This document shows, one piece after another, positions 8,930 to 17,611 of a stretch of 64,000 bases of DNA. The notes beneath the pieces were generated by a model, which had not been told where the DNA came from, searched no databases, and was given only the letters and a program-made list of their open reading frames with translations. The DNA lies in the NCBI RefSeq assembly GCF_001677955.1, contig NZ_LELA01000090.1, positions 1-64,000 of the forward strand. The letters are read 5' to 3'. The position numbers were made by a program, and so were the translations under genes. Numbering within the stretch: position 1 is the stretch's first letter; every line of letters starts with the position of its first letter. The stretch comes from Chryseobacterium sp. BGARF1. GTDB taxonomy: Bacteria > Bacteroidota > Bacteroidia > Flavobacteriales > Weeksellaceae.

Positions 8930-8952
8930 AATTTTTTTGATTTTCTTAATTC

Positions 8953-10353
8953 TTACCAATTTTTATCGATCATAAAAACAAACTGCGTCATCGCAACTGC
9001 TCCAAGTAATAATTCTCTTTTATTGACCTTATCGAAAGTATCTTTTTCAGAATGATGATAATCGAAATAACGTTGCGTATCGACCACCATTTCTGCCAAA
9101 GGAATATCTAGTTTTTTTAAAGGTGCAATATCCTGAATCGCATAAGTCTGGTCGAAATCATAGATTCCGTAAGGTAAAAAGTAGTTTTTCCATTCGAAAA
9201 TAAGCCTTCTTCTCTGAGGTGACATATCTAGAGAGAAACCTCTCGGAGAATATCCTCCAGAATCACTTCCTAAAGCCAAAATATGTTTTTCTTCTTTCTT
9301 TTTTACACTCATTGCATACGTTTCACGACCCATTCCTCCATTTTCACTGTTGGCGTAAAGTACAACTCTAATGGTGTGATTATTATCGTAACCTAAAGCT
9401 TTAAACGTTCGTAAAACTTCCATACATTGTACCACTCCGGTTCCGTCGTCATGTGCGCCTTCTGCAAAATCCCATGAATCGAGCTGGGCTCCGAGAACAA
9501 TTACTTTAGAATCTTTTTTGCCAGGAATTTCTCCAATAATATTATGATTAATAGTTTCACCTTTTGATTCGGCAGACATATTAATTTTAGCTTTAACAAT
9601 CGTTTTCTTTAGAAGAGCTTCAAGTTCATCTGCAGAACGAACTCCAATGGTCATTGCTGGAATTCTTATTTTATCATCTGGCTCGTAATACACCTGTTTC
9701 GCATGCGGAATATCATCTGTTGCGGTAGTTAATGATCTTATGATTAAAGCTTTTGCTCCTTTCTGACCAATAACAGATGCCGAAATAAGTTTAGATTTCG
9801 CGGCAATCATATAAGAATCTACGGTACTGATCATTGTAGGATCAATCGTATAGTTCACAAAAATAATTTTGTCTTTTACATCGGCAGTTCTCAGATTCAC
9901 CAATTCCTGAACATCTTTTATCAAAAGAATATCTGCAATAAGGTCTTTTCCTTTTGTACCTTCAGAATTTCCGAAAGAAAGCATTTTTATGGTTTTCCAT
10001 TCACCGCTGGACGTTTTTATTTGTAAAGACTCTTTGCCTCTGATCCAAATTGGAACTCTCACTTCCTGTTTCCATATATTTTCTGCACCGGCTTCTTTTA
10101 AATTTTTTTCAGCCCATTCTGTAGCTTTTGCGTAACCTGGCGTTGCACTGAATCTTGAACCAATTCCTTTTGTTAATTCACCAAGATTATCATACGCAGT
10201 TCCATGAAGAAAGATTTCGTCTGAGATTTTCTTAAATTCTTCATGATAGTTGAATTTAGGGATTGGTTTTGGCTTTTTTGCCGGAGTTTTTTTCTGGGAA
10301 AATAAAAATCCACTCAAAAAGAGTGGAAATATGATGAGTAAGATTTTTTTCAT
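8953..10353 (-). CDS. M28-family peptidase paralogue with degraded active site (predicted pseudo-peptidase)
   Basis: 466 residues: signal peptide, a lysine/proline-rich linker (KKTPAKKPKPIPK), then the same PA-insert plus M28 layout as the gene at 6502-7857. Aligned with that copy, the first zinc ligand His is replaced by Gln (Q290 in GAQLDSWD), and the catalytic base Glu of the EE pair is replaced by Ser (S336 in ANSENG). D302, E337, the Asp in GSDSGG and the His in DYHHSEKD remain. Loss of the base and a ligand predicts no or changed hydrolytic activity, perhaps a binding or partner protein. The reading frame is intact, so it is not a decayed gene. Confidence 0.85.
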   Translation of the reverse strand: MKKILLIIFPLFLSGFLFSQKKTPAKKPKPIPKFNYHEEFKKISDEIFLHGTAYDNLGELTKGIGSRFSATPGYAKATEWAEKNLKEAGAENIWKQEVRVPIWIRGKESLQIKTSSGEWKTIKMLSFGNSEGTKGKDLIADILLIKDVQELVNLRTADVKDKIIFVNYTIDPTMISTVDSYMIAAKSKLISASVIGQKGAKALIIRSLTTATDDIPHAKQVYYEPDDKIRIPAMTIGVRSADELEALLKKTIVKAKINMSAESKGETINHNIIGEIPGKKDSKVIVLGAQLDSWDFAEGAHDDGTGVVQCMEVLRTFKALGYDNNHTIRVVLYANSENGGMGRETYAMSVKKKEEKHILALGSDSGGYSPRGFSLDMSPQRRRLIFEWKNYFLPYGIYDFDQTYAIQDIAPLKKLDIPLAEMVVDTQRYFDYHHSEKDTFDKVNKRELLLGAVAMTQFVFMIDKNW

Positions 10354-10405
10354 TTTTACTGACCGTTTTCTTTTCGGAGCATAAAAATAAATAAAAAATA
10401 GATAA

Positions 10406-11650
10406 TTATGGCTTCATATCGTACATTAATAACGCACTCACCAGTTTAGGCTCAATAAATGTACATTTTGGAGGCATACGAAGCTTTAAATCTGATATTT
10501 TGATCATGTCATTAAAGCTTACAGGATAAATCCCGAAACCTACTTTTCCTTCGCCATTGTCAATTTTTTCTTTTAGTAAATTAATTCCTTCAATATTGGA
10601 AGTTCCTTTCACATACGTAATTTGATCTGAACTGTCGGAATCTTCAATATTCAAAATATCTTTAATGATATATTTATCTAAAAGATGATGATCTAGATTC
10701 TCCAAAGACATTTCCTGAGAACGAAGGTCGTGTTTTACGTGAAGAGAATAAAATTTTCCATCCAAATACATCGAAATGTGGAATTTCTGAGAAGGGTAGT
10801 ACGGAGTTTCATTTTTCTCGTGAATAAGGAAATAGGTTTCCAGTTTTTTCAAAAATTCGTCTGCAGATAAATCTCCTATATTATTTAAAATTCTGTTGTA
10901 ATCGTGAATTTTAATAGATTGATTGGAAACAATAAAACTATAGACAAAATTATACGCTTCAGTTCCGTTGTGGCGCTTATTTTTTTCTTTAAGACGCTTT
11001 GCGTGAAGCGCTGTAGAACCAATTCTGTGGTGACCATCGGCAATATAAAAAGACTCGATCTGATCGATTACTTCTTTAAATTGTTGTAATTTCAAACGGT
11101 TATCAATTCTCCAGATCTTATGTCTGATCCCAATCGTGTCAACATGATTGAAAATCGGAACATTTTTCTCTTCATGATTCATCAGCAATTCAATTTTTGA
11201 ATTTGACGGATACGTCAGCAAAACGGGTTCTGCCTGAAGATTCACTTTATCAAGATAATGCGCCAGCTTTTCTTTTCTTTGAGGGATGGTACTTTCGTGC
11301 CTTTTTATTTTACCATTCCAAAAATCTTCAATGCTCGATAAGCCAAGAAGCCCTCTGAATTTTTGCTTGTTTGGATAAATCTGCTCATAAAGATAATAGG
11401 CAGAGCTATCTTGAACTAAGGTTTTATCTTCCAGAAGTTCTTCAAAAGTAGTACGGATTTTCCTTAAATTCCGGTCGACATCTTTAGATTTACTTACAAC
11501 ATAGGGCTTAATCATATTGATGTAAGTTTTTTCTTTTTGTGCTTTTTCAGCAATTTCAGCTTGTGTGAAATTATCTAAAGGATGAGTAGGAAACGTTGAC
11601 TCATAATCTTTATGAGGTCGTATTCCACGGAAAGGTTTAAAAACTGGCAT
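10406..11650 (-). CDS. DUF1015 family protein
   Basis: About 414 residues. The start at 11650 (MPVFKPFRGIRP) is chosen because this is the standard N terminus of DUF1015 proteins and it removes the overlap with serA. Visible family features are FRGIRPHKDYE, YLYEQIYPN, the conserved YIADGHHR near the centre, and a C terminus ending in a MPPKCTFIEPK-type segment. It is cytosolic with no assigned reaction. It follows serA by 7 bases on the same strand, an arrangement that links it to serine metabolism by context only. Confidence 0.85.
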   Translation of the reverse strand: MPVFKPFRGIRPHKDYESTFPTHPLDNFTQAEIAEKAQKEKTYINMIKPYVVSKSKDVDRNLRKIRTTFEELLEDKTLVQDSSAYYLYEQIYPNKQKFRGLLGLSSIEDFWNGKIKRHESTIPQRKEKLAHYLDKVNLQAEPVLLTYPSNSKIELLMNHEEKNVPIFNHVDTIGIRHKIWRIDNRLKLQQFKEVIDQIESFYIADGHHRIGSTALHAKRLKEKNKRHNGTEAYNFVYSFIVSNQSIKIHDYNRILNNIGDLSADEFLKKLETYFLIHEKNETPYYPSQKFHISMYLDGKFYSLHVKHDLRSQEMSLENLDHHLLDKYIIKDILNIEDSDSSDQITYVKGTSNIEGINLLKEKIDNGEGKVGFGIYPVSFNDMIKISDLKLRMPPKCTFIEPKLVSALLMYDMKP

Positions 11651-11657
11651 ATATAAT

Positions 11658-12617
11658 TTATAGTTTCTTTTTAATTTCAATAATCTGATGGGCAAGTTCC
11701 ACACCGATTTTTTCTTGTGCATCTATAGTATTTCCTCCTAAATGCGGTGTAAGAGACAGGTTCGGATTCATCAATAAAATCAGTTCAGGTGACGGTTCGT
11801 TTTCAAAAACATCAAGAGCGGCTCCTGCCACTTTCCCAGATTCTATAAAATCAAGCAAAGTAACTTCATTGATAACACCTCCTCTTGCAGTATTGACGAT
11901 ATAAACGCCGTCTTTCATTTTTTCAAACTGTGGAGTATCAATGATGTACTCGTCAGTTTGTGGCGTATTGATGCTGATAAAATCTGTATCTTTTAAGAAT
12001 TCTTCAGTATCATTCGTAGAAGTAATTTCAAAGTTTAATTTTTGACCGTCGAAAAAATCTAAACTTAAAACTTCTGTTCTTGGTTTTCTGGTCAGAACTT
12101 TTACTTTCATTCCTAAAGAAATTCCCATTTTCACGACTTCCTGACCGATGCTTCCGAAGCCAATCACTCCTAAAGTTTTTCCTGAAAGTTCGTAGGCTTT
12201 GCTGAAAGACTTTTTCATCGCATTAAAATGAGTATCTCCTTCCAATGGCATCAATCGGTTAGATTCATGTAAAAATCTTGCTAAAGAAAAGAAATGTGCA
12301 AAAACCAATTCTGCCACCGATTTTGATGAAGCAGTAGGAGTGTTGATTACATACAAGCCTTTTTCAATAGCATATTCAACGTCGATATTATCCATACCGA
12401 TCCCGCCTCTTCCGACGATTTTAAGATTCGGACAAGCATCGATCAAATCTTGTCTAACTTTGGTAGCACTTCGCACCAAAAGAACATCTACGTTATTTTC
12501 ATTAATGAAATTGATAACGTGATCCTGAGCAACTCTATTGTCGAGTAACTCAATTCCTGCTTCTTTTAAAGCGATCTCTCCAGCTTTGGAGATTCCGTCG
12601 TTAGCTAAAACTCTCAT
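11658..12617 (-). CDS. serA: D-3-phosphoglycerate dehydrogenase, short form
   Basis: 319 residues; first step of serine synthesis, oxidising 3-phosphoglycerate with NAD. It is a D-2-hydroxyacid dehydrogenase: Rossmann motif GFGSIG near residue 155, catalytic Arg in NTARGGVINE, Glu in the DVFENEP region and catalytic His in TPHLGG. The substrate-site loop RSATKVR is present. There is no C-terminal ACT domain, so it is the short form without classical serine feedback. It lies downstream of serC and upstream of DUF1015 on the same strand; this serC-serA context supports the specific name over other 2-hydroxyacid dehydrogenases. Confidence 0.88.
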   Translation of the reverse strand: MRVLANDGISKAGEIALKEAGIELLDNRVAQDHVINFINENNVDVLLVRSATKVRQDLIDACPNLKIVGRGGIGMDNIDVEYAIEKGLYVINTPTASSKSVAELVFAHFFSLARFLHESNRLMPLEGDTHFNAMKKSFSKAYELSGKTLGVIGFGSIGQEVVKMGISLGMKVKVLTRKPRTEVLSLDFFDGQKLNFEITSTNDTEEFLKDTDFISINTPQTDEYIIDTPQFEKMKDGVYIVNTARGGVINEVTLLDFIESGKVAGAALDVFENEPSPELILLMNPNLSLTPHLGGNTIDAQEKIGVELAHQIIEIKKKL

Positions 12618-12734
12618 TGTTTTTTATTAATCTAATATTTTTAAAATTGATTTAAAAAATAAATAGTTGCGCAAATTAAGAAAATTTAAGAGAATGAAAA
12701 ACATCTTTTAAATCTTGATTTCTTTAGTGCTGAA

Positions 12735-13799
12735 TTATTTTATAGATTTCATTACATCTACCAAAACCTGTACGCTTTCTATTGGCAATGCGTTATACAT
12801 ACTTGCTCTATAACCGCCCAAACTTCTGTGCCCGTTTAAACCACTGATTCCCGCTGCTTTCCATGCTGCATCGAATTCATCTTTCTTGGTTTCATCAATT
12901 AATTTAAAAGAAACATTCATCAGAGAACGGTCTTCTTTTACACAGAAAGTTTCAAATAAAGGATTTGAATCTATTTCGTCATATAATAATTTAGCTTTAG
13001 CTTCATTTCTTTCTTCTGCTGCTGCAATTCCTCCGTTTTTTTCTAAATACTGTAAAGTCAATAAAGACGCGTAAACAGGGAAAACAGGTGGAGTATTGTA
13101 CATTGATTCTTTTGCAATATGCTGAGAATAATCGAAATAAGAAGGCATGTTTTCTCTTCCTGATCTTTCAAGAATTTCTTTTTTTACAACCACTAAAGTT
13201 ACTCCTGCAGGTCCCATATTTTTCTGAGCTCCGGCGTAGATTAAATCAAATTTAGAGAAATCTAATTGTCTTGAGAAAATATCAGAACTCATATCACAAA
13301 CCATTAAGGTTTCCACTTCAGGGAAAGTTTTCATTTGAGTTCCGTAGATGGTATTGTTTGAAGTACAGTGGAAATAATCGTATTCTGCACCTATTTTGTA
13401 ATCTTTAGGAATGAAAGAGTAGTTTTCTTCTTTAGAAGAACCTACAATATCTACACTTCCTACTTTTTTAGCCTCTTTTATAGCTCCTGCAGCCCAAGTT
13501 CCTGTATCCAGATAAGCAGCTTTTCCGCCTACTTTCATCAAATTGTAAGGCACCATTGCAAACTGAAGACTTGCACCGCCTCCCAAATACAAAACTTCAT
13601 AATCATCACCAAGATTCATCAGTCTCTTTACAATCGCACGAGCTTCATCCATTACTGCAACAAAATCTTTACTTCTGTGTGAGATCTCAAGAATTGATAA
13701 ACCAATCCCGTTGAAATCTAAAATAGCTTCTGCTGATTTTTCAAATACTTCCTGAGGTAAGATACATGGTCCTGCGCTGAAATTGTGCTTTTTGCTCAT
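12735..13799 (-). CDS. serC: Phosphoserine aminotransferase
   Basis: 354 residues, the normal SerC length. It converts 3-phosphohydroxypyruvate and glutamate to phosphoserine with PLP. N terminus HNFSAGPCILP is diagnostic; the PLP lysine is in IYAGAQKNMGPAGVTLV; the C terminus has GLNGHRSLGGYRASMYNALP. It is a fold-type I enzyme in the cytosol. The next gene on the strand is serA, after a 117-base gap. No serB-like phosphatase is in the window. Confidence 0.95.
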   Translation of the reverse strand: MSKKHNFSAGPCILPQEVFEKSAEAILDFNGIGLSILEISHRSKDFVAVMDEARAIVKRLMNLGDDYEVLYLGGGASLQFAMVPYNLMKVGGKAAYLDTGTWAAGAIKEAKKVGSVDIVGSSKEENYSFIPKDYKIGAEYDYFHCTSNNTIYGTQMKTFPEVETLMVCDMSSDIFSRQLDFSKFDLIYAGAQKNMGPAGVTLVVVKKEILERSGRENMPSYFDYSQHIAKESMYNTPPVFPVYASLLTLQYLEKNGGIAAAEERNEAKAKLLYDEIDSNPLFETFCVKEDRSLMNVSFKLIDETKKDEFDAAWKAAGISGLNGHRSLGGYRASMYNALPIESVQVLVDVMKSIK

Positions 13800-13895
13800 A
13801 ATTTTACTTGTTGTTTTTGCAAATTTTACTCAAGGTAGAGAAAATTTGCGGTTTCATTATTACTATTTAGAAGAGATTTAATTTAAATATAAAAT

Positions 13896-13928
13896 AAAAC
13901 CGTCTCATAATCTATGAGACGGAAGTTT
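13896..13928 (-). terminator. Terminator downstream of the ferredoxin gene
   Basis: Perfect stem CCGTCTCAT / ATGAGACGG with a 5-base loop, followed on the minus strand by TTTTATTTT. It isolates the ferredoxin gene from serC. Confidence 0.85.
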
Positions 13929-14279
13929 TTATTCACCGTGTAAGAAAGCTTTTTTGTTTAGCAAAGCTTCGTCAGATTCCACATGATCTTCATCCGGAAC
14001 ACAGCAGTCTACCGGGCAAACCGCGGCGCACTGTGGCTCCTCGTGGAACCCTTTACACTCTGTACACTTGTCTGTTACAATAAAATAAACATCGTCACTC
14101 ACAGGTTCCTGTGGTGCATTTGCGTCAACTGTAAGACCTGATGGTAAGGTTACAGTTCCTGAAAGTTCAGTACCCTCGGATGCTTTCCAATCTACCGCTC
14201 CTTCATATATTGCATTGTTTGGACATTCTGGTTCGCAAGCCCCACAATTAATGCATTCATCAGTTATTTTAATAGCCAT
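13929..14279 (-). CDS. 2x[4Fe-4S] ferredoxin
   Basis: 116 residues. The first cluster motif is CINCGACEPECP (residues ~9-20). The second lies after a 50-residue insert: CTECKGFHEEPQCAAVCP, with an extended loop between the second and third Cys as in the Alvin/Allochromatium-type long ferredoxins. It is a soluble electron carrier. The divergent neighbour, 59 bases away, is an acyl-CoA reductase; the pairing suggests but does not prove a redox link. Confidence 0.9.
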   Translation of the reverse strand: MAIKITDECINCGACEPECPNNAIYEGAVDWKASEGTELSGTVTLPSGLTVDANAPQEPVSDDVYFIVTDKCTECKGFHEEPQCAAVCPVDCCVPDEDHVESDEALLNKKAFLHGE

Positions 14280-14293
14280 CGCTAATTTTTTTT

Positions 14294-14301
14294 AAATTTG
14301 C
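14294..14301 (+). promoter_or_regulatory. Bacteroidota -7 box (TAAATTTG) of the acyl-CoA reductase gene
   Basis: An exact TAnnTTTG match 37 bases before the ATG at 14339, in the 59-base gap shared with the divergent ferredoxin gene. Confidence 0.5.
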
Positions 14302-14338
14302 ACAAAATTACAAAATATTCCCCAATTTTACAGTAATT

Positions 14339-15373
14339 ATGAATATCGAAAGTAGAGTTTTAGGACTAAATAAATTAAGTGCTTATATAAAAGAGTTTTT
14401 AGCAAAGAATTCTGAATATTATAATGAGAATGATGTTGAATTTCAACAAGTGTTGAAAAAATCAGAAATTGAAAATCCGTGGTTTGCGGCTGATAATCAG
14501 AAATATGCTTTGAAGCAATGGTCTGAATTGCTGACTCAGGAAAATATAAATGAATGGCTGCAACACTATTCACCGTCCAAAACCACAAAAAAAGTAGGAT
14601 TAATTCTTGCCGGAAACATTCCTTTGGTAGGGCTACATGATGTGATTTCTGTGATTTTAAGCAATCATATTCCTTTGATCAAGTTATCATCAAAAGACAA
14701 AACAATGCTTCCATTTTTACTGAAAAAATGGAGCGAATTTTCTGAGGAAGCCATCAATTTTAAATTTGTAGAAAGATTAGAAAATTTTGATGCTGTGATT
14801 GCCACAGGAAGCAATAATACCGCAAGATACCTGGAATATTATTTTAAGAATCATCTAAGCATCATCCGTAAAAACAGAACCTCAATCGCTGTTTTAAAAG
14901 GTGATGAAACGGAAGAAGAGTTGAAGCTTTTAGCACATGATATTTTCCAGTATTTTGGTTTGGGGTGCAGAAATGTGACCAGAATTTTTATTCCGCAGGA
15001 TTTTGTAATCGACAGATTGTTTGAGAGTTTCATAGATTTTAAAGAAATTATCAATCATAACAAATATGCCAATAATTATGATTATAACAGAGCGGTTTAT
15101 CTTTTGAATCAGGATAAATTCTGGGATAATAATTTTGTAATGCTGAAAGAAGATGCCCAATTATTCAGTCCGCTTTCTGTGATTAATTTTAGCAGATATT
15201 CTTCTTTAGATGAAGTAAAAGATTTTATTTCTGAAAATGAAGAAAATATTCAGTGTGTTGTGGCTAAAAATGAGCTAGGAATCAACTCTATTCAATTCGG
15301 AGAGGCACAAAACCCTGGATTGAATACCTATGCAGATAATGTAGATACCATGAAATTTTTGGAGGTCATTTAA
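14339..15373 (+). CDS. LuxC-like acyl-CoA reductase
   Basis: 344 residues, related to the LuxC branch of the aldehyde dehydrogenase superfamily, which reduces acyl-CoA to aldehyde with NADPH. Seen here: the cofactor-binding part LILAGNIPLVGLHDVISVIL, the ATGSNNTARYLEYYF segment, and the catalytic-cysteine region YFGLGCRNVTRIFIP (Cys near residue 212). It is soluble. No luxD/luxE-type partners are nearby, so its role is probably in lipid or aldehyde metabolism rather than luminescence. The family call is firm; the substrate is unknown. Confidence 0.8.
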   Translation: MNIESRVLGLNKLSAYIKEFLAKNSEYYNENDVEFQQVLKKSEIENPWFAADNQKYALKQWSELLTQENINEWLQHYSPSKTTKKVGLILAGNIPLVGLHDVISVILSNHIPLIKLSSKDKTMLPFLLKKWSEFSEEAINFKFVERLENFDAVIATGSNNTARYLEYYFKNHLSIIRKNRTSIAVLKGDETEEELKLLAHDIFQYFGLGCRNVTRIFIPQDFVIDRLFESFIDFKEIINHNKYANNYDYNRAVYLLNQDKFWDNNFVMLKEDAQLFSPLSVINFSRYSSLDEVKDFISENEENIQCVVAKNELGINSIQFGEAQNPGLNTYADNVDTMKFLEVI

Positions 15374-15498
15374 TTTATTTAACTTAAATTAGGTCGGCCA
15401 AATTAAAATCTTGTTTAAAAATGAAATTACCTTTGATTAAATTTTTTTTTATTCTGTGGTGGTGTCATATAATCAGTAAAACCAAATACCATTTACCT

Positions 15499-15946
15499 AT
15501 GAAAAAATTAATTGTTGCTTTATGTTTTTTTATCGGTTTCATCTGCTTTTGCGCAGAATATAAGTAAAGTAGAGATTCAGAATCCACCAATGGATGCTGC
15601 AGCTTCAATTCCTAATGATAAAATTGAATTGTACAACCAGTCGTTCTCTAAATTTGTTTCTGCATTAAAAACCGCAGATAGACAAGCGGTTGCAACTCTA
15701 ATTTCTGAAAAGGTAAAGAGTTTGGTGGATGAAAATATGATTCAGAGACTTTCTGGTGGAATAAGCTTTGAAAGAAAGACAGAAGTTTATTTGTCGGGCT
15801 ACCAAAAGTTACCCGATAACCAGACTTATCCTGCAATTCAATATAAATATGTAGATGACAAAAATGACCCGCCGAGAGATTTGATTACGGTAATTTTTGA
15901 AAATGATGGTAAAATTCTTGGTGTAAAACCGGATTACAGTAATTAG
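15499..15946 (+). pseudogene. Exported protein with frameshift in the signal peptide (possible phase-variable or error)
   Basis: The ATG at 15499 opens MKKLIVALCFF, a normal signal-peptide start, but that frame stops after 22 codons. The +1 frame continues as LSVSSAFAQNISKVEI to the stop at 15946. Taking one T from the seven-T run (about 15524-15530) joins the two halves into a perfect signal peptide ending SAFAQ. The mature part (~125 residues) has no recognised domain; it resembles small export proteins with a helical N-terminal half and beta-rich C-terminal half (TYPAIQYKYVDDKND, LITVIFENDGKILGVKP). A TTG at 15512 could start the downstream frame, but this would leave a clipped signal peptide. 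Confidence 0.7.
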
Positions 15947-15984
15947 AAGTAATTAGAAATAATTAAATTATAAATAGAGAACTT

Positions 15985-16674
15985 ATGATGACAGATGTTT
16001 TAGTCGCGCATTCTTCGGATGTAGAAAAGGCTAGTTTTTACAAAAAAACCTATTTGCATGTTGCTTTTGCAATTCTTGCATTTATTGCTGTTGAAACTAC
16101 TTTATTAGCCGTTGTTCCGGGCGAAATAGTGTATATGATGGTTGGGCAGAAATACAGCTGGCTTTTAGTTTTGGGAATATTTTGGTTGGCTTCTTTTTTA
16201 GCAAACAAATGGTCTTTAGCTCAAAGCAGATCTACTCAATATTTAGGTCTTGCTCTTTATACTTTGCTTCAGGCAATTATCTTTTTACCAATGATGTATA
16301 TGGCGATGGCTTATCCTAATACGGGGCAATTGATTTTTCAGGCAGCAACGCTTACTATTGCTATGTTTGCTGGAGTTTCCGCAGTAGCTTTTACTTCTAA
16401 AAGAGATTTTTCATTCCTTAGAAACATTATTACCATCGGAGGATTTATTGCTTTAGGATTAATTGTTGCCGGAATGATTTTCGGTTTCGATCTTGGACTT
16501 TGGTTCTCGGTAGGGATGGTAATCTTAGCTTCTGTGACTATTTTATATCAAACAAGTAAACTGAAAGATTCTTACACAACAGATCAGTATGTGGGCGCTT
16601 CTTTACAGCTTTTCGCTTCTATTATGCTATTATTCTGGTATATCTTAAGAATTTTAATGAGCAGAAGAAGCTAG
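15985..16674 (+). CDS. Bax inhibitor-1 / YccA-type membrane protein
   Basis: 229 residues with a short N-terminal tail followed by seven hydrophobic segments spaced through ~28-228, as in the BI-1/TMBIM/YccA family of calcium-leak or protease-modulating inner membrane proteins. Family-like features are the first helix HVAFAILAFIAVETTLL and the charged C-terminal turn SKLKDSYTTDQYVGASLQLFASI. There are two adjacent ATG codons; the second (15988) is equally possible. It follows the frameshifted gene by 38 bases. Confidence 0.78.
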   Translation: MMTDVLVAHSSDVEKASFYKKTYLHVAFAILAFIAVETTLLAVVPGEIVYMMVGQKYSWLLVLGIFWLASFLANKWSLAQSRSTQYLGLALYTLLQAIIFLPMMYMAMAYPNTGQLIFQAATLTIAMFAGVSAVAFTSKRDFSFLRNIITIGGFIALGLIVAGMIFGFDLGLWFSVGMVILASVTILYQTSKLKDSYTTDQYVGASLQLFASIMLLFWYILRILMSRRS

Positions 16675-16745
16675 TTTTAGTGAGAAATTACGAATTATAA
16701 GTTATGAGTTTAATCAAAATTTTATAATTCACTTTTATAAACCCA

Positions 16746-16779
16746 AAAAATCCTGATGTCTTTTCATCGGGATTTTATT
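16746..16779 (+). terminator. Terminator after the BI-1 gene
   Basis: Stem AAATCCTGATG / CATCGGGATTT with a 6-base loop followed by TATTTTT, about 70 bases after the stop codon. Confidence 0.75.
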
Positions 16780-16795
16780 TTTGGTTTTTTAAACA

Positions 16796-16885
16796 CAAAT
16801 AGCAGTAATTTACTCACAAATAACACAATTTTTAAATTAAATATTTGTGCAGATTAGTGAAAAAATATTCGTGGAATCAGTGTTT
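16796..16885. repeat. AT-rich intergenic element with flavobacterial repeat words
   Basis: The segment reads CACAAATAACACAA, then ATTTGTGCAGATTAGTG, then ATTCGTGGAATCAGTG, a set of words I recall as recurring in intergenic DNA of many flavobacteria. Only one copy is in this window, so repetition rests on general knowledge, not on the sequence. Confidence 0.3.
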
Positions 16886-16890
16886 AAATA

Positions 16891-17139
16891 TTACTTGTCA
16901 ATTGATCCTAAAACCTTTTGAGCAAAAGAGTTTAAAGCATCTTTTTCACTCATTCCGTTTTGTACATTAGCGTGAACTTCCAAAGCTCCACAGATATTGG
17001 TAATCAATTCACCTGCAACATTCATATCTTCTTCTGTAGTTCCTCTAAACTCTGTGAAAGATTCTAAAACCTCTAAAGTTTTTTCTAAATTTTCCGGAGT
17101 TTGGTTTTGATAAAACTGTCTGATTACTGGTAACTTCAT
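16891..17139 (-). CDS. Small DUF6952-like protein
   Basis: 82 residues, all-helical, no signal peptide or membrane segment (MKLPVIRQFYQNQTPENLEK at the N terminus, then EEDMNVAGELITNICGALEVH). I recall this as the flavobacterial DUF6952 family; no function is known to me. Its ATG overlaps the stop of the thioredoxin gene (TAATG), so the two are translationally coupled, suggesting a role with peroxide or thiol metabolism. Confidence 0.7.
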   Translation of the reverse strand: MKLPVIRQFYQNQTPENLEKTLEVLESFTEFRGTTEEDMNVAGELITNICGALEVHANVQNGMSEKDALNSFAQKVLGSIDK

Positions 17140-17447
17140 TATGCTAATTCATTAAAAAGGTTAATTAAACTTTCCGCTTGGTTAGACTGCACTTGGTTGA
17201 CCAATTCACCGTCTTTGAAAATTGCGAAAGTAGGTAAGTTGTCAACTTTTGCTAATTTTCTGCTTTCCGGTAATTTTTCTGCATCTACATATAGAAAAGG
17301 AATTGCGTCATTTTCAGCTGCCAGTTTTTTAAATTTAGGCTTCATAATTCTGCAGTTTCCGCACCATGTTGCGCCGTATTGTACGACTACTTTTTCGTTG
17401 TCGTTAACGATATTTTGTAACGTATCTTCTGTTAATTCTGTATACAT
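17139..17447 (-). CDS. Thioredoxin-family protein (WCGNC)
   Basis: 102 residues, a full minimal thioredoxin fold without signal peptide. The active site is ATWCGNCRIMKP with redox cysteines C29 and C32, and the cis-proline is in DNLPTFAIF near residue 75. It is cytosolic. It lies 164 bases downstream of the peroxiredoxin gene and is fused by TAATG overlap to the small DUF6952-like gene. The likely role is reduction of the neighbouring peroxiredoxin (inference from order). Confidence 0.88.
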   Translation of the reverse strand: MYTELTEDTLQNIVNDNEKVVVQYGATWCGNCRIMKPKFKKLAAENDAIPFLYVDAEKLPESRKLAKVDNLPTFAIFKDGELVNQVQSNQAESLINLFNELA

Positions 17448-17611
17448 AATTTTAATTTGAAAATTTGGAAATTTATTAATTTGAAAATGCTAATAAATAA
17501 TCCGGTGAATAATTTTATTTTGAAAATATCAAGAAATAGAAAATGAGATAATTTTTAAATAATCATGTGATCAATTTTCAAATTATCTCATTTTCAAATC
17601 ACCACATTATC

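Noticed and set aside
11651..11722. Longer DUF1015 start at 11722
   Set aside because: It overlaps serA by 65 bases and adds a basic stretch absent from the family; the family N terminus MPVFKPFRG starts at 11650.
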